From an uncultured Oscillospiraceae bacterium (lineage in GTDB: Bacteria > Bacillota > Clostridia > Oscillospirales > Oscillospiraceae), in contig CAAEOT010000003.1 in assembly GCA_900757655.1 (NCBI GenBank), positions 11,695 through 75,694 on the forward strand: a DNA stretch of 64,000 nt. Reading direction: 5' to 3'. Of the stretch, positions 33,812 through 42,805 are shown piece after piece. The position numbers and the translations under genes were made by a program. How positions within the stretch are numbered: the first letter of the stretch is position 1; each line of letters starts with the position of its first letter. The notes beneath the pieces are model-generated. The model had not been told where the DNA came from, made no database searches, and worked only from the letters and a program-made list of their open reading frames with translations.

Positions 33812-35017
33812 GTGGAAATCCCACTGCAGGAATTTGAACGTGCGGCACAGCGGCTCAAGGGCGTGCTGCACCACACGGAGCTCGACCTGTCGGCCACGTT
33901 CTCGGCCATGACAGGCGGCAACATTTATCTGAAATACGAAAACAGCCAGAAAACCGGCTCCTTCAAGATCCGCGGTGCGAGCAACAAGATCGCGGCGCTC
34001 GTCGAACGCGGCGAGACCGGCGCCGTCGTGGCCTCGTCGGCCGGCAACCACGCGCAGGGCGTGGCCTACGCCGCGCACCGCTTCGGCATCCCGGCCACGA
34101 TCGTCATGCCCAAGACCGCGCCCATCGCCAAGGCGAAAGCCACGGAGGGCTACGGCGCGAACGTCGTGCTCGCGGGCGACTGCTATGACGACGCTTACGC
34201 CAAGGCCTGCGAGATCTGCGAGCAGGAGCACGCCACGTTCCTGCACCCCTACAATGACCCCGAGGTCATTGCCGGTCAGGGTACGCTCGGCCTCGAGATC
34301 CTCGGCGACCTGCCCACGGCGGACATCGTCATCGTGCCGGCCGGCGGCGGACTGCTTGCCGGTGTGGCCGCGTGCATCAAGCAGATCAACCCCCGCGTGC
34401 AGGTCATCGGCGTGCAGGCCGAGGGCGCAGACGCGATCGCGCAGTCGTTCCATTCGCACAGCTACGTCCAGACCGATTCCGTCGCCACCATTGCCGACGG
34501 CATCGCCGTCAAGGCGCCGGGCGACATCACCGTCCCGCTCATCCAGAAATATGCCGACGACGTCGTCACCGTCAGCGATCTCGAGATCTCCGAGGCCGTG
34601 CTGCTGCTCATGGAGCGCTGCAAGCAGATTGTCGAGCCCTCCGGTGCCGCGCCCGTGGCCGCCGTGCTCAAGGGCAAGGTCGACGTGAAGGGCAAAAACG
34701 TCGTGTGCCTGCTCTCCGGCGGCAACATCGACGTGAGCTTCATCCAGTGCATCATCGAGCAGGGCCTCGTGTCCCGCCACCGCCGGCTGCGCTTCACCGT
34801 CACGCTGCTCGACCGACCCGGCAGCCTCGGCAAACTGCTCAACGACATCGCCGCACTCGGCGCGAACATCCTCTCCGTGGAGCATGACCGTCTCACCGCC
34901 GGGCTCAATCCCAACGAGATCGACGTGCACGTCTCCTGCGAGGTCGGCGGCAAGGAGCACGGCGACCATGTGCTCGACCAGCTCATTCAAACCGGTTATC
35001 ACGTAAAAATCGACTGA
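33812..35017 (+). CDS. ilvA: Threonine dehydratase (threonine ammonia-lyase), with ACT domain
   Basis: 401 residues from a GTG start supported by a GGGGGTG site; an ATG at 33797 lacks a proper site but is possible. PLP lysine is K52 in 'TGSFKIRGASNK'; the phosphate-binding glycine loop is 'PAGGGLLAG'. The C-terminal ACT domain ('FTVTLLDRPGSLGKLLNDIA') follows. It deaminates threonine (and serine) to 2-oxobutyrate and ammonia. The single short ACT domain resembles the catabolic TdcB-type or short biosynthetic form, so tdcB would be an equally good label. The next gene, ridA, removes the reactive enamine product. Confidence 0.9.
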   Translation: MEIPLQEFERAAQRLKGVLHHTELDLSATFSAMTGGNIYLKYENSQKTGSFKIRGASNKIAALVERGETGAVVASSAGNHAQGVAYAAHRFGIPATIVMPKTAPIAKAKATEGYGANVVLAGDCYDDAYAKACEICEQEHATFLHPYNDPEVIAGQGTLGLEILGDLPTADIVIVPAGGGLLAGVAACIKQINPRVQVIGVQAEGADAIAQSFHSHSYVQTDSVATIADGIAVKAPGDITVPLIQKYADDVVTVSDLEISEAVLLLMERCKQIVEPSGAAPVAAVLKGKVDVKGKNVVCLLSGGNIDVSFIQCIIEQGLVSRHRRLRFTVTLLDRPGSLGKLLNDIAALGANILSVEHDRLTAGLNPNEIDVHVSCEVGGKEHGDHVLDQLIQTGYHVKID

Positions 35018-35032
35018 TAGGAGGTCATCATC

Positions 35033-35404
35033 ATGAAAACAGTTGCTACCAATCACGCCCCCGCCGCGCTCGGCCCCTACGCGCAGGCGCAGGTCTCCGG
35101 CAGTTTTGTGTTTACGTCCGGCCAGATCGGCATCGATCCCGCCACCGGCGTCATCCCTGACGGCATCGAGGCGCAGGCCCACCAGGTCTTCCGCAATCTG
35201 ACCGCCGTGCTGCAGGCCGCCGGCAGCGACATGTCCAAGGCCGTCAAGACGACGGTGTTCATCAAGAATATGGACGATTTCGCCACCGTCAACGCCATCT
35301 ACGCCGGGTATTTCTCCGAGCCGTTCCCGGCCAGAAGCTGCGTCGAGGTCGCGCGTCTGCCCAAGGACGTGCTCGTCGAATGCGAGGTCATCGCCGAAGC
35401 GTAA
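35033..35404 (+). CDS. ridA: RidA-family enamine/imine deaminase
   Basis: 123 residues; full family length. Signature residues are visible: 'GPYAQAQVSG' near the start, 'ARSCVEVARLPKDVLVECEVIA' (Arg and Glu of the active site; cited as ARSCVEVARLP and VLVECEVIA). It hydrolyses 2-aminoacrylate and 2-aminocrotonate released by PLP dehydratases. An AGGAGG site follows ilvA's stop codon after 15 nt, so it is cotranscribed with its producer enzyme, a direct functional link. Confidence 0.95.
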   Translation: MKTVATNHAPAALGPYAQAQVSGSFVFTSGQIGIDPATGVIPDGIEAQAHQVFRNLTAVLQAAGSDMSKAVKTTVFIKNMDDFATVNAIYAGYFSEPFPARSCVEVARLPKDVLVECEVIAEA

Positions 35405-35519
35405 ACACCCGCGCACGGTCTTTTTCACCGGAACTGGTCGAATTTTCCGCTACCTGTTGTCCGGTTTGTGCATATTGACCACAAAATATGGGGAAATGCA
35501 CATTTCTCTGTATTCCTCT

Positions 35520-35548
35520 TTGACAATCCCACGGCTTTGTGCTAGAAT
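35520..35548 (+). promoter_or_regulatory. Promoter of the 84-aa protein gene
   Basis: TTGACA (35520-35525), 17-nt spacer, TAGAAT (35543-35548); leader of about 80 nt. A strong promoter for an otherwise unknown small gene. Confidence 0.75.
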
Positions 35549-35633
35549 GAGAGCACTGTTGATAAGAGCAATCTCGTTTTTCGGCTGCCGGATGTGCGGC
35601 CGGGAGCACCAGTATTTTAAGGGAGGAATAGGT

Positions 35634-35888
35634 ATGTGCATTCAGACAATTAAGAGCGTTGGTGTCAAGGAGTACGCGTCCGAGCTCTGGACATCGATCA
35701 AGGAGATCGACGGCGGCAAGATCCTGTCGAGCGCCAGCGAGCTGCTCGAGGTGAACACCAAGGCCATCAAGAAAAAGCTCGAGTCGCTCTGCGACGAGAA
35801 CACCGCTTTCGCCATCCGCGATAAGCTCTACCTGGTCAAGGACTTCTGCCAGTGGCCGGTGAACTACATTCAGGGCCTGATCGGCTGA
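35634..35888 (+). CDS. Conserved-looking 84-aa protein of unknown function
   Basis: Starts MCIQTIKSVGVKEYASELWT after GGGAGGAATAGGT. The protein is small, mostly helical, without membrane segments; two cysteines lie in the C-terminal third ('SLCDENTAF' and 'KDFCQWPVNY'). It has a near-consensus promoter and a strong bidirectional terminator, so it is a single-gene unit with features of high expression. I do not recognise the family. Confidence 0.7.
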   Translation: MCIQTIKSVGVKEYASELWTSIKEIDGGKILSSASELLEVNTKAIKKKLESLCDENTAFAIRDKLYLVKDFCQWPVNYIQGLIG

Positions 35889-35917
35889 GACAAGTCCGCT
35901 GCTCTGCATGCAAACAA

Positions 35918-35962
35918 GGAGACCGCCCCGATCCGTTTCGGATCGCGGGCGGTCTCCTGTTT
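35918..35962. terminator. Bidirectional terminator between the 84-aa gene and degV
   Basis: GGAGACCGCCC stem with complement and an inner ATCCG/CGGAT hairpin, followed by TGTTTT on the plus strand. Confidence 0.88.
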
Positions 35963-35972
35963 TCTGCCGTGC

Positions 35973-36863
35973 TCATTCCGGCGCGCGCTCGTCGCCGAAG
36001 AAGAACACCGCCACCGTGCCGGGGCCGGCGTGCGATGCAATGATCGTGCCGATATCGAAGATGCGGATCTCCTGCACGTGCGGGAAGCGTGCACGCACAG
36101 CGTCGCGCGTGATCTCGGCCTGCTCCAGACAGTTGGAGTGGCAGATCCAGCACTTGCCGCTGTAGTCCGTCCCGCCGACGGCGTGCGCCGCCATCATATC
36201 GACCGTCGTGCGCACGGCGGCCTTCTTGCCGCGTGCCTTGTCGTAGGCAATGATGCGGCCGCGGTCGTCAAGCCGCATGATCGGGCAGATGCCAAGGATC
36301 GAGCCGATCGTCGCCGCCGGGCCGGACACACGCCCGCCGCGCCGGAAATACTGCAGATCAGTCGAGTAGAACTGATGGTGCACGCGCTTGCGCCAGGCCA
36401 TCACCCAGTCAATCGTTTCGTCCATGGACTTGTCCGCGTCGCGCAGATCGGCCGCGCCGTCGACCAGCAGGCCATAGCCGGAGGAACTGCACAGGGAGTC
36501 GATCACTTCCAGCCGCTGGCCCGGGAACTCGGCGCGCAGCTGCTCGGCCGCCTCATATGCCTGGTTCACCGACTGCGTCATGCCGGAGCCGAAAGCGATG
36601 TGCAGCACGTCGCCGCCCTGCTCGAGCAGTTCCTTAAAGTAGTCGTAGTACGCAAACTGGTTGATCTGAGATGTGCTCGGCAGCTTTCCCGCGTCCAGAA
36701 ACGCATAGAACCGGGGCAGTGCCTCCGGGTCACGGCCCATGTCGTCCGGGTACGGCTGCTCGTCGATAATGTACGAATAAAAAATGACGGGAATCCCGCG
36801 GCTATGCATATACGCAAAGGGGACATCCACCGTGGACTCGCACGAGAGCAAAAATTGTGCCAT
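35973..36863 (-). CDS. DegV family fatty-acid-binding protein
   Basis: 296 residues from MAQFLLSCESTVDVPFAYMH, with GAAGGAGAG upstream. DegV markers: 'SCESTVDVP' (usual 'DSTaDlp'), 'PSTSQINQ' (usual 'tSqps'), 'HIAFGSGMTQS', and 'VIDSLCSSSGYGLL' (usual 'viDS...s.g.g'). DegV (FakB-type) proteins present a bound fatty acid to FakA for phosphorylation. FakA is not in the window. The lipid head group pocket cannot be judged. Confidence 0.9.
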   Translation of the reverse strand: MAQFLLSCESTVDVPFAYMHSRGIPVIFYSYIIDEQPYPDDMGRDPEALPRFYAFLDAGKLPSTSQINQFAYYDYFKELLEQGGDVLHIAFGSGMTQSVNQAYEAAEQLRAEFPGQRLEVIDSLCSSSGYGLLVDGAADLRDADKSMDETIDWVMAWRKRVHHQFYSTDLQYFRRGGRVSGPAATIGSILGICPIMRLDDRGRIIAYDKARGKKAAVRTTVDMMAAHAVGGTDYSGKCWICHSNCLEQAEITRDAVRARFPHVQEIRIFDIGTIIASHAGPGTVAVFFFGDERAPE

Positions 36864-37005
36864 CAACGCTCTCCTTCTTTCTATGAATTTCTGGCTCGAT
36901 TGTAGCACGTGCCGCCACCGTTCACAACCGACATTGCAACGAAAATTTGAAGTTTTTCCGCGACAGGCGCAAAATTTCCGAAAATTTATCGCCCATCTGC
37001 AGCAA

Positions 37006-37040
37006 ACGGCCCGCCGGGGACACCCGACGGGCCGTTTTTA
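37006..37040. terminator. Terminator of the DUF1292-DUF2156 operon
   Basis: Stem ACGGCCCG with its complement and a second inner pairing; T-runs flank both sides, stronger on the plus strand. Confidence 0.7.
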
Positions 37041-37055
37041 CGCTCATTTCGGCGC

Positions 37056-38360
37056 TTACCAGCGCACCGTGCGCGGTGCGGCCTGGAAGGCACTGAACGT
37101 CGCAGTCGCGTCTGTCAGCGCGAGCACCTGCGTGTTGCCGTCGCCGGCAGCGTACATGCTCTGCAGCTCGGGATAGTGGTCGAGCATATCCTGCCGCGCC
37201 TCCACGCGGTCGTCCTCGACGGCCGTCGCGCTCACGCGCAGCCAGGTCTCGCCGTCAAACGCGCACAGCTCCACCTTGGGGTTCGCCGCCATCTCCTTCG
37301 ACACGGCCTTGACCTTGCCGGTCTGGATATAGAGCTTGCCCTCGAACAGATTCACCGTGCCGAACGGGCGTACGTGCGGCTGGTCGCCCTCGACGGTGGC
37401 GAGATAATACGTGCCGCATTTTTTCAGAAATTCATAGACTTCCTGCATGGCAGTTTCTCCTTCCTCCGGCTGCGCCGGGATCCGTACCAGATATTTTTCG
37501 AGCAGGCGCACGGGGTGATACGATTCCTTCGAGCGCCGCATCCCCTCGTCACCCACGTCCTCTTCGCGGTTGATGTAGCGCACGTCGGGCGTGACGAAGC
37601 ACTTGGCATACTCGTTGACCAGCACCTGATAGACGCCCTCGTAGGCGATGTCCGCCTTCTCAATGTGGATGATGAGCGTATCGCCTACGATCTCACCGGC
37701 GGAAAAACCGGCCACGCGCCCATTCACGCGCAGCAGCCCCGCGAGCGGGGCGTAAGCGTCAAAGTCGCGCAGGAATTCCCGCACGCAGCCCTCTTCCGCC
37801 TGCGCGCTGTCGCTGTCCTTGTGGTAGCGGCGGGTGAAGTCCTCAAAAAACGCGCTCACTTCCGGCAGGTTCTCCGCCGTGACGCGCTCAAACGTCCAGT
37901 CGGGGTACAGGCGCTGGAAGCGGTGGATGTGGTTGCGCTGGCCGTTGAAGCGCCGGCCGTGGAACGTCACCATGTCCTGCGCGTCGTAGAGATAGTCGAA
38001 CCAGTCGCGCACCGTCGTGACCTCCACAGCGCCGAAGCGCGCACGCAGGTTTTCCACATCGGATGCCGTAGCGGGGAAAAACTGCAGGGGCTTCCCCACT
38101 TCACGGCAATATTTCACGAGAAAATCGTATGCGTTTCCCACACACTCACCGATCGGTGTGGAAAACACCGTGCCGAGACCGGGAAACTGCTCGCGCAGCA
38201 GCAGCGTGCCGTCCAGTTCGAGCGCCGCGTCCTGAAAATACGGCTGCCAGAGCACGGCCGCGCCGGCCGAGGCATTGCACAGGCGGGTATCCTGCCGGGC
38301 AAAATAGCGCGTGAGCATCGGGATGTCCCGCACGCTCAGCGGGTGAAACGGGTCAGTCAT
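37056..38360 (-). CDS. Fusion of a DUF2156 (LPG-synthase C-terminal-like) domain and a PPOX flavin-binding domain
   Basis: 434 residues. Residues 1-300 form a DUF2156/GNAT-like unit related to phosphatidylglycerol lysyltransferase C-terminal domains ('FHGRRFNGQRNHIHRFQRLYPDW', here FHGRRFNGQRNHIHRF, then 'VRYINREEDVGDEGMRRSKESYHP'-like end, cited as YINREEDVGDEGMRRSK). Residues 305-434 begin MQEVYEFLKKCGTYYLATVE and continue as a pyridoxamine-5'-phosphate-oxidase-type domain ('VRPFGTVNLFEGKLYIQTGK'). Both domains usually occur as separate proteins. Its start overlaps the stop of the DUF1292 gene (ATGA). Function unknown. Confidence 0.8.
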   Translation of the reverse strand: MTDPFHPLSVRDIPMLTRYFARQDTRLCNASAGAAVLWQPYFQDAALELDGTLLLREQFPGLGTVFSTPIGECVGNAYDFLVKYCREVGKPLQFFPATASDVENLRARFGAVEVTTVRDWFDYLYDAQDMVTFHGRRFNGQRNHIHRFQRLYPDWTFERVTAENLPEVSAFFEDFTRRYHKDSDSAQAEEGCVREFLRDFDAYAPLAGLLRVNGRVAGFSAGEIVGDTLIIHIEKADIAYEGVYQVLVNEYAKCFVTPDVRYINREEDVGDEGMRRSKESYHPVRLLEKYLVRIPAQPEEGETAMQEVYEFLKKCGTYYLATVEGDQPHVRPFGTVNLFEGKLYIQTGKVKAVSKEMAANPKVELCAFDGETWLRVSATAVEDDRVEARQDMLDHYPELQSMYAAGDGNTQVLALTDATATFSAFQAAPRTVRW

Positions 38361-38677
38361 GCTTCGGGCTCGCCCTCCTGTGCGGCGGCCTGTGCCGCCT
38401 GCTCTGCCGCAGCCTGCTCGGCGAGCTTCGCCTTGAGCTCGGCAAAGCAGTGCTTGATGATGGCATATTCCTGCTCGTTTTCGAGCGCGAGCAGCGCCAG
38501 CTGGCCATCGGCGCGCGTGTCATACCGGTTGGCGAACAGCCGCTGCTGCGCACCCTCGCCGGTCGTGAACACGACGTACGAGCGGCCGTTGTCCTCACAG
38601 TCATAGGTAAACAGCACATCGCACTGCACCTGTTTTCCGTCCGGGCCGAGGACCGCGAACGTTCCGTTTTCAAACAT
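38357..38677 (-). CDS. DUF1292 family protein
   Basis: 106 residues from MFENGTFAVLGPDGKQVQCD. The beta-rich first 70 residues, with 'TYDCEDNGRSYVVFTT' and 'ALENEQEYAIIKHCFAEL', match the small DUF1292 family found near Mfd/RuvX genes in Firmicutes; the last 30 are an alanine/glutamate helix. A GGAG site lies before the ATG. Role unknown. It is the first gene of a two-gene operon. Confidence 0.8.
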   Translation of the reverse strand: MFENGTFAVLGPDGKQVQCDVLFTYDCEDNGRSYVVFTTGEGAQQRLFANRYDTRADGQLALLALENEQEYAIIKHCFAELKAKLAEQAAAEQAAQAAAQEGEPEA

Positions 38678-38879
38678 GTTCTTGTGCTCCTTTTCGGGGT
38701 TTGCCCCCATCATAGCATATCGCGCGCCATTTTGCCACTGCGTTTTCCGATGCCCGCCTGGTCACCAAATTGCAGGCCAGATGAGCAACTAAAATGTGAT
38801 TATTCACCACTCTGTCCGCTTTTTCTTGAAAACTTCGTGAAAATTTCGAAAAAAATCACAATTTTTACGCAACGAAATG

Positions 38880-38908
38880 TTGATTATTGTTCGTTTTGGT
38901 GGTATCAT
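38880..38908 (+). promoter_or_regulatory. Promoter of the TetR gene at 38950
   Basis: TTGATT (38880-38885), 17-nt spacer, TATCAT (38903-38908), about 35 nt before the ATG. The rest of the gap 38678-38879 has no recognisable site. Confidence 0.6.
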
Positions 38909-38949
38909 GTATGTAAAGATCACAAAAAACAGGTAGGAGGAATCGGCGA

Positions 38950-39534
38950 ATGGAAGAAAAAGTTGTAGACCGCAGAGTGCGAAAGACGAAACGGCAGCTT
39001 CGGCTTGCGCTGATGAAGCTCATGGCAGACAAGAGCATCAAGGACATTTCCGTGCGCGAGCTGGCAGCGATCGCAGACATCAACCGCGGCACCTTCTATA
39101 TCCACTATAAGGACGTGTACGACCTGCTGTCCAGCCTTGAGGATGAGCTGGCGGACGGGCTGGTCGCCGTGTGCCGCCGGCACAACGCGAAAGACTCCGA
39201 GGGCAAGACCTACCCGTACCTGATGGAGCTGTACCAGTACATCGAGCAGAATTCCGATCTGTGCCATGTGCTGCTGGGCAAAAACGGCGATATTGCCTTC
39301 ACTGACCGCATCTGCCACATCCTGCGCGACGAATTTTTGTATGACTTCCTCGCGTATTACTATCCGAACGATCCCGAGATGCTCGACTACTTCTGCTCGT
39401 TCATCGTGTCGGGCAACATGTCCCTCGCGCTCACATGGATCGACAACGGCATGAAGCAGACGCCCGAAGAAATGGCCGTGCTCGCCGGCGAGATCATCAT
39501 GCACGGCGTGAAAGTGCTAGAAACAAAAGCGTAA
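38950..39534 (+). CDS. TetR/AcrR-family transcriptional regulator
   Basis: 194 residues (GTAGGAGGAA site). The N-terminal helix-turn-helix at residues 12-60 includes 'KSIKDISVRELAAIADINRG' and 'TFYIHYKDVYDLL', as in the DhaS-like TetR group. The C-terminal half contains 'MELYQYIEQNSDLCHVLLGK', typical of this group. The next gene is on the other strand, so its targets are not evident from context. Confidence 0.88.
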   Translation: MEEKVVDRRVRKTKRQLRLALMKLMADKSIKDISVRELAAIADINRGTFYIHYKDVYDLLSSLEDELADGLVAVCRRHNAKDSEGKTYPYLMELYQYIEQNSDLCHVLLGKNGDIAFTDRICHILRDEFLYDFLAYYYPNDPEMLDYFCSFIVSGNMSLALTWIDNGMKQTPEEMAVLAGEIIMHGVKVLETKA

Positions 39535-39549
39535 AGCCCGCAGGGCAGC

Positions 39550-39585
39550 AAAAAGTCCCGGAAACCATAGTTTCCGGGACTTTTT
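39550..39585. terminator. Bidirectional terminator
   Basis: A 16-bp perfect stem, AAAAAGTCCCGGAAAC and complement with loop CATA, between the convergent tetR and amidohydrolase genes. Confidence 0.95.
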
Positions 39586-39646
39586 ATCGTTTCGGGCATA
39601 TCACCTCAGGCGGCGTGCGCCGCCCCGCAGCCCGCAGGAAAATCGA

Positions 39647-40909
39647 TCAGAGCGCCGCACGCATGGCGGCGAAGGCCGTGTCCACAGCGCGGTAAATGTC
39701 CTGCACCGGCTCGCCGACGAAAAACGCGCCGTTTTCATACAGCACCCGCCCGGCGACCATCGTCAGGCGCACGTTCTCCTTCGAGCCGCTGTAGACCAGG
39801 TTGCGCGCAACGTTGTGCACCGGCTGCATGTTCGGCCGCTGCAGGTCGATGACGATCAGGTCCGCCTGCTTGCCGGGGGCGAGCACGTCGCAGTCGGTCA
39901 GGCCCATGGCCTGCGCACCGCCGACCGTTGCCATGTGCAGCACATCGTCCGCCGGGAGGGCGGCCGCGTCGCCGCAGCGCAGCTTTTGCAGCACGGCGGC
40001 CAGATACATCTCGCGGAAGAAATCGAGCGCGTTGTTGCTCGACGGGCCGTCGGTGCCGATGGCCATATGGATGCCCAGAGCCCGCATCTGCTCGAGCGGG
40101 GCGATGCCGCTGGCGAGCTTGGCGTTCGAGCCGGGGTTCGTGACAGCCCAGAGCCCGCGATCCCGGAAGATCTCCAGATCGTGCTCCGTCATGTGCACGC
40201 AGTGGAACCCGCCGCCGCCGTAGTCAAAGTGGCCGAGGGATGCAAACAGCTCCGTCGGCGTCTTGCCCCAGCGGGCCTGACACTCGGCCACCTCGCGCGC
40301 GGTCTCGGCATTGTGCGCAAACACCGGCGCGTGCAGCGCGCGGGCCAGCTCGCCGGCCTCGGTCATCTCGGCGATGCTCGAGGTATACTCCGAGTGCAGG
40401 CCAAGCTGATAGGAGATCAGCGGGTGCAGGGCGTTGAATTTGCGGTATTCCGCTTCGAGCTGCTGCGCGCTGCCGCCGCCCCCGCACAGCACCGTGCGGA
40501 AACCGCAGTCGATGCTCGCCTGCGCGATGGCCTCGCGGAAATAATACATGTCAAAGCCGGCCGTGATGCCGCTCGTGAGATATTCGAGGATCGACAGCTC
40601 TGTAAACGCATACACCGCCTCGGGCGTGAGCTTGGCCTCCAGCGGGAAGATCTGCTCAAACAGCCACGGCTGCAGCGGCACATCATCGGCATACGAGCGT
40701 ACAAAGCTCATGCCGGCGTGCGCGTGCGCGTTCTTGAAGCCCGGCATGACAAGATCACCACCGAGATCGATCTGCCGCTCAAATGCGGGCAGCGTCTCCG
40801 GCGTGGGACCAACATAGGCGATCTTGTCCCCATCGGTCCAGACCTCGTCCGTCGTGACAGACACACCTTCCGTCATCGTGAGCGTGCGGCCGTTGAAAAA
40901 GCGGATCAT
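39647..40909 (-). CDS. Amidohydrolase, MTA/SAH-deaminase-like
   Basis: 420 residues from MIRFFNGRTLTMTEGVSV (GAGG site). Metal-dependent hydrolase hallmarks: 'PGFKNAHAHAG' (HxH), 'VFAHNAETA', 'HCVHMTEHD' and 'IGTDGPSSNNALDFF'. This pattern is that of 5'-methylthioadenosine/S-adenosylhomocysteine deaminases and guanine/cytosine deaminase relatives. Substrate is a best guess. Monocistronic and convergent with the preceding tetR. Confidence 0.82.
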   Translation of the reverse strand: MIRFFNGRTLTMTEGVSVTTDEVWTDGDKIAYVGPTPETLPAFERQIDLGGDLVMPGFKNAHAHAGMSFVRSYADDVPLQPWLFEQIFPLEAKLTPEAVYAFTELSILEYLTSGITAGFDMYYFREAIAQASIDCGFRTVLCGGGGSAQQLEAEYRKFNALHPLISYQLGLHSEYTSSIAEMTEAGELARALHAPVFAHNAETAREVAECQARWGKTPTELFASLGHFDYGGGGFHCVHMTEHDLEIFRDRGLWAVTNPGSNAKLASGIAPLEQMRALGIHMAIGTDGPSSNNALDFFREMYLAAVLQKLRCGDAAALPADDVLHMATVGGAQAMGLTDCDVLAPGKQADLIVIDLQRPNMQPVHNVARNLVYSGSKENVRLTMVAGRVLYENGAFFVGEPVQDIYRAVDTAFAAMRAAL

Positions 40910-40998
40910 AGGCTCAGCCTCCGTTTCCTGAAATGCTCCTGCATTATACGCCGGATCGGCCCGCTTGGCAATCAATTCCGAAAAAATTCACAAACCGG

Positions 40999-41027
40999 TT
41001 GAAGCCCGGCCGGTTTTTCGCTATAAT
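40999..41027 (+). promoter_or_regulatory. Promoter of the DUF1232 gene
   Basis: TTGAAG (40999-41004), 17-nt spacer, TATAAT (41022-41027), 35 nt before the ATG. Confidence 0.8.
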
Positions 41028-41061
41028 AGATAGCAATCATCTCCCATCAGGAGGCAGGATC

Positions 41062-41526
41062 ATGACCAAAGAAAACATCTATTACATGGACGACAACGCA
41101 TTTGACCGCTTTTATAAGCGCGCACGTTACCAGGCCAACAGCTTCGTGGCCGGGAAATTCGGCAGCAAGGCGGCCGATTATCTCACGACGCTGCCGGACT
41201 TTGCCTACCTTATCTGCAAGCTCATGCTCGACCCCGATGTGCCCTCGAGCCGCAAGCTCGACCTCGGCCTTGCGCTGCTGTATGTGCTCTCGCCGCTGGA
41301 CTTTGTGCCGGACTCTTTCCCGCTGCTCGGCAAGATTGACGATGTGTACGCCATCCTCGTGTCGGTGGCCAAGCTCCTGCGCAGCACCGACCGCAATATC
41401 ATCCTGCGCCACTGGCTCGGCGATCCCGAGACGATCGACACCGTGCGCGCGTGGCTCAACTACTTCGATGAGAAGTTCGGTTCCGGCCTCATGAAAAAGA
41501 TTGCCGGCACGGTCAGGCACGCCTGA
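41062..41526 (+). CDS. DUF1232 (YkvA-type) membrane-associated protein
   Basis: 154 residues from MTKENIYYMDDNAFDRFYKR (CAGGAGG). The central 'ALLYVLSPLDFVPDSFPLLGKIDDVYAI' hairpin (cited as LSPLDFVPDSFPLLGKIDD) is the DUF1232 signature, predicted to sit in or on the membrane. Family function is not established. Monocistronic with its own promoter and terminator. Confidence 0.88.
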   Translation: MTKENIYYMDDNAFDRFYKRARYQANSFVAGKFGSKAADYLTTLPDFAYLICKLMLDPDVPSSRKLDLGLALLYVLSPLDFVPDSFPLLGKIDDVYAILVSVAKLLRSTDRNIILRHWLGDPETIDTVRAWLNYFDEKFGSGLMKKIAGTVRHA

Positions 41527-41538
41527 GAAAATTCGTAA

Positions 41539-41572
41539 AAACGCCCGTCATCCGTTCGGATGGCGGGCGTTT
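41539..41572. terminator. Bidirectional terminator between the DUF1232 gene and prsA
   Basis: AAACGCCCG stem with complement and inner CATCC/GGATG pairing. Confidence 0.88.
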
Positions 41573-41583
41573 CGCATTTCCCG

Positions 41584-42768
41584 TTACTTTTCGAACCAGT
41601 CAAACACGTCCAGCCGCTTCCAGAAGCTCTGCTTCGGCGTGAACACGGCCGCATAGTCGATGCTGCGGAACTTCGGCTCCCAGCTGATGTCCGCCTCGTC
41701 CACCCAGCCCGTCAGCAGGCTGCCGAGCTGATCCTGCGCCACGAGCATCTGCAGCGTCTGCCGGCTGCCGTCGCTGCTCATGACCAGGTCGTCGCCCTGG
41801 ATCGGCATGCGCAGAATGACGTGGTAGCCGTGCTGACTCTCCACCACGCCGGACACCTCGTAGGGCTCGAGCGCCTTGCAGGCGTCCTCGAACTCCGTGA
41901 CCATGGTGCCGGAGGTGAAGCAATAGCCGTGCGGGTAGCTGCTCTCGCCGGTGTCCTCGTTGTACTGCTCCATGAGCTGGTCAAACAGCTCCACGCGCTT
42001 GTCGGGGTCGGTCACGGCACGGAGCTGCGCTGCGACCTGCTCGGCCTGCTGCTTCTTGGCGGCCTTGTCCGCGTCCGAGAGGGCGGTGCCGCTGTCGTCC
42101 GTCGTCTTGAAGAGGATGTGCTTTGCCGTCATGTAGCTGTTGGTCTCGGCATATTCCTGCACGTCCTCGTCGGAGATGTTCGCACCGTTTTCGCCGAAGA
42201 GCTTGCTGGCCAGACCGTTATAGAGATACTGCGTCTTGGTGAAGTACTTGAACAGGTCCAGATCCATGTAGTACGACTGGAGCTTTTCGTTCAGCTCGGC
42301 CTCGGTGCCGCCGTCGCCCACGACGTTCTGAATGGTCTGGTCGATCGTATCCTGCACGTACTGTTCGCCCGCCGCGTCAAACGTCACGCCGTTTTCCGCC
42401 GCCTTGGTCTCGATGAGGTGGTTCCAGGCGACGTTGTTGACGACGCTCTTGGTCACGATGTCGCTGTACGTCTCACCCGTGCTCTCATTGTAGACCGCGC
42501 TCCAGTCCGTGATCTGCATGCCGTAGCGCTCCATGTTCGCCATGATGGCGCACAGGAAATAGGCATACTCGTTCCAATATACGGTACTGCCGTTGATGGT
42601 CATGACTTTCTTATTGCTCTTATAAGCATTCAGCGCAGCGGCATACTTGTTGGTCGAGGCATCGCTGCTCTCTTCCGAGTAGCTGCGCACGCGGGTCGAG
42701 GTGCAGCCGGTCAGGCAGCACACGGCCATTACGAGTGCCAGCAGCAGGGCGGTGATTCTGGTTTTCAT
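41584..42768 (-). CDS. prsA: PrsA-type peptidyl-prolyl isomerase lipoprotein
   Basis: 394 residues. A lipoprotein signal peptide (MKTRITALLLALVMAVCC) ends in the lipobox LTGC with Cys22. A long helical N-domain precedes a parvulin domain from about residue 205 ('YMTAKHILFKTTDD' to 'VVESQHGYHVILRM'). It is attached to the outer face of the membrane, where it would help fold secreted proteins. It is the second gene after mfd, 37 nt away, an arrangement common in Clostridia. Confidence 0.9.
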   Translation of the reverse strand: MKTRITALLLALVMAVCCLTGCTSTRVRSYSEESSDASTNKYAAALNAYKSNKKVMTINGSTVYWNEYAYFLCAIMANMERYGMQITDWSAVYNESTGETYSDIVTKSVVNNVAWNHLIETKAAENGVTFDAAGEQYVQDTIDQTIQNVVGDGGTEAELNEKLQSYYMDLDLFKYFTKTQYLYNGLASKLFGENGANISDEDVQEYAETNSYMTAKHILFKTTDDSGTALSDADKAAKKQQAEQVAAQLRAVTDPDKRVELFDQLMEQYNEDTGESSYPHGYCFTSGTMVTEFEDACKALEPYEVSGVVESQHGYHVILRMPIQGDDLVMSSDGSRQTLQMLVAQDQLGSLLTGWVDEADISWEPKFRSIDYAAVFTPKQSFWKRLDVFDWFEK

Positions 42769-42805
42769 CAGCAAACGCTTCCTTTCGTTTCGTTGCACAT
42801 GGGTG

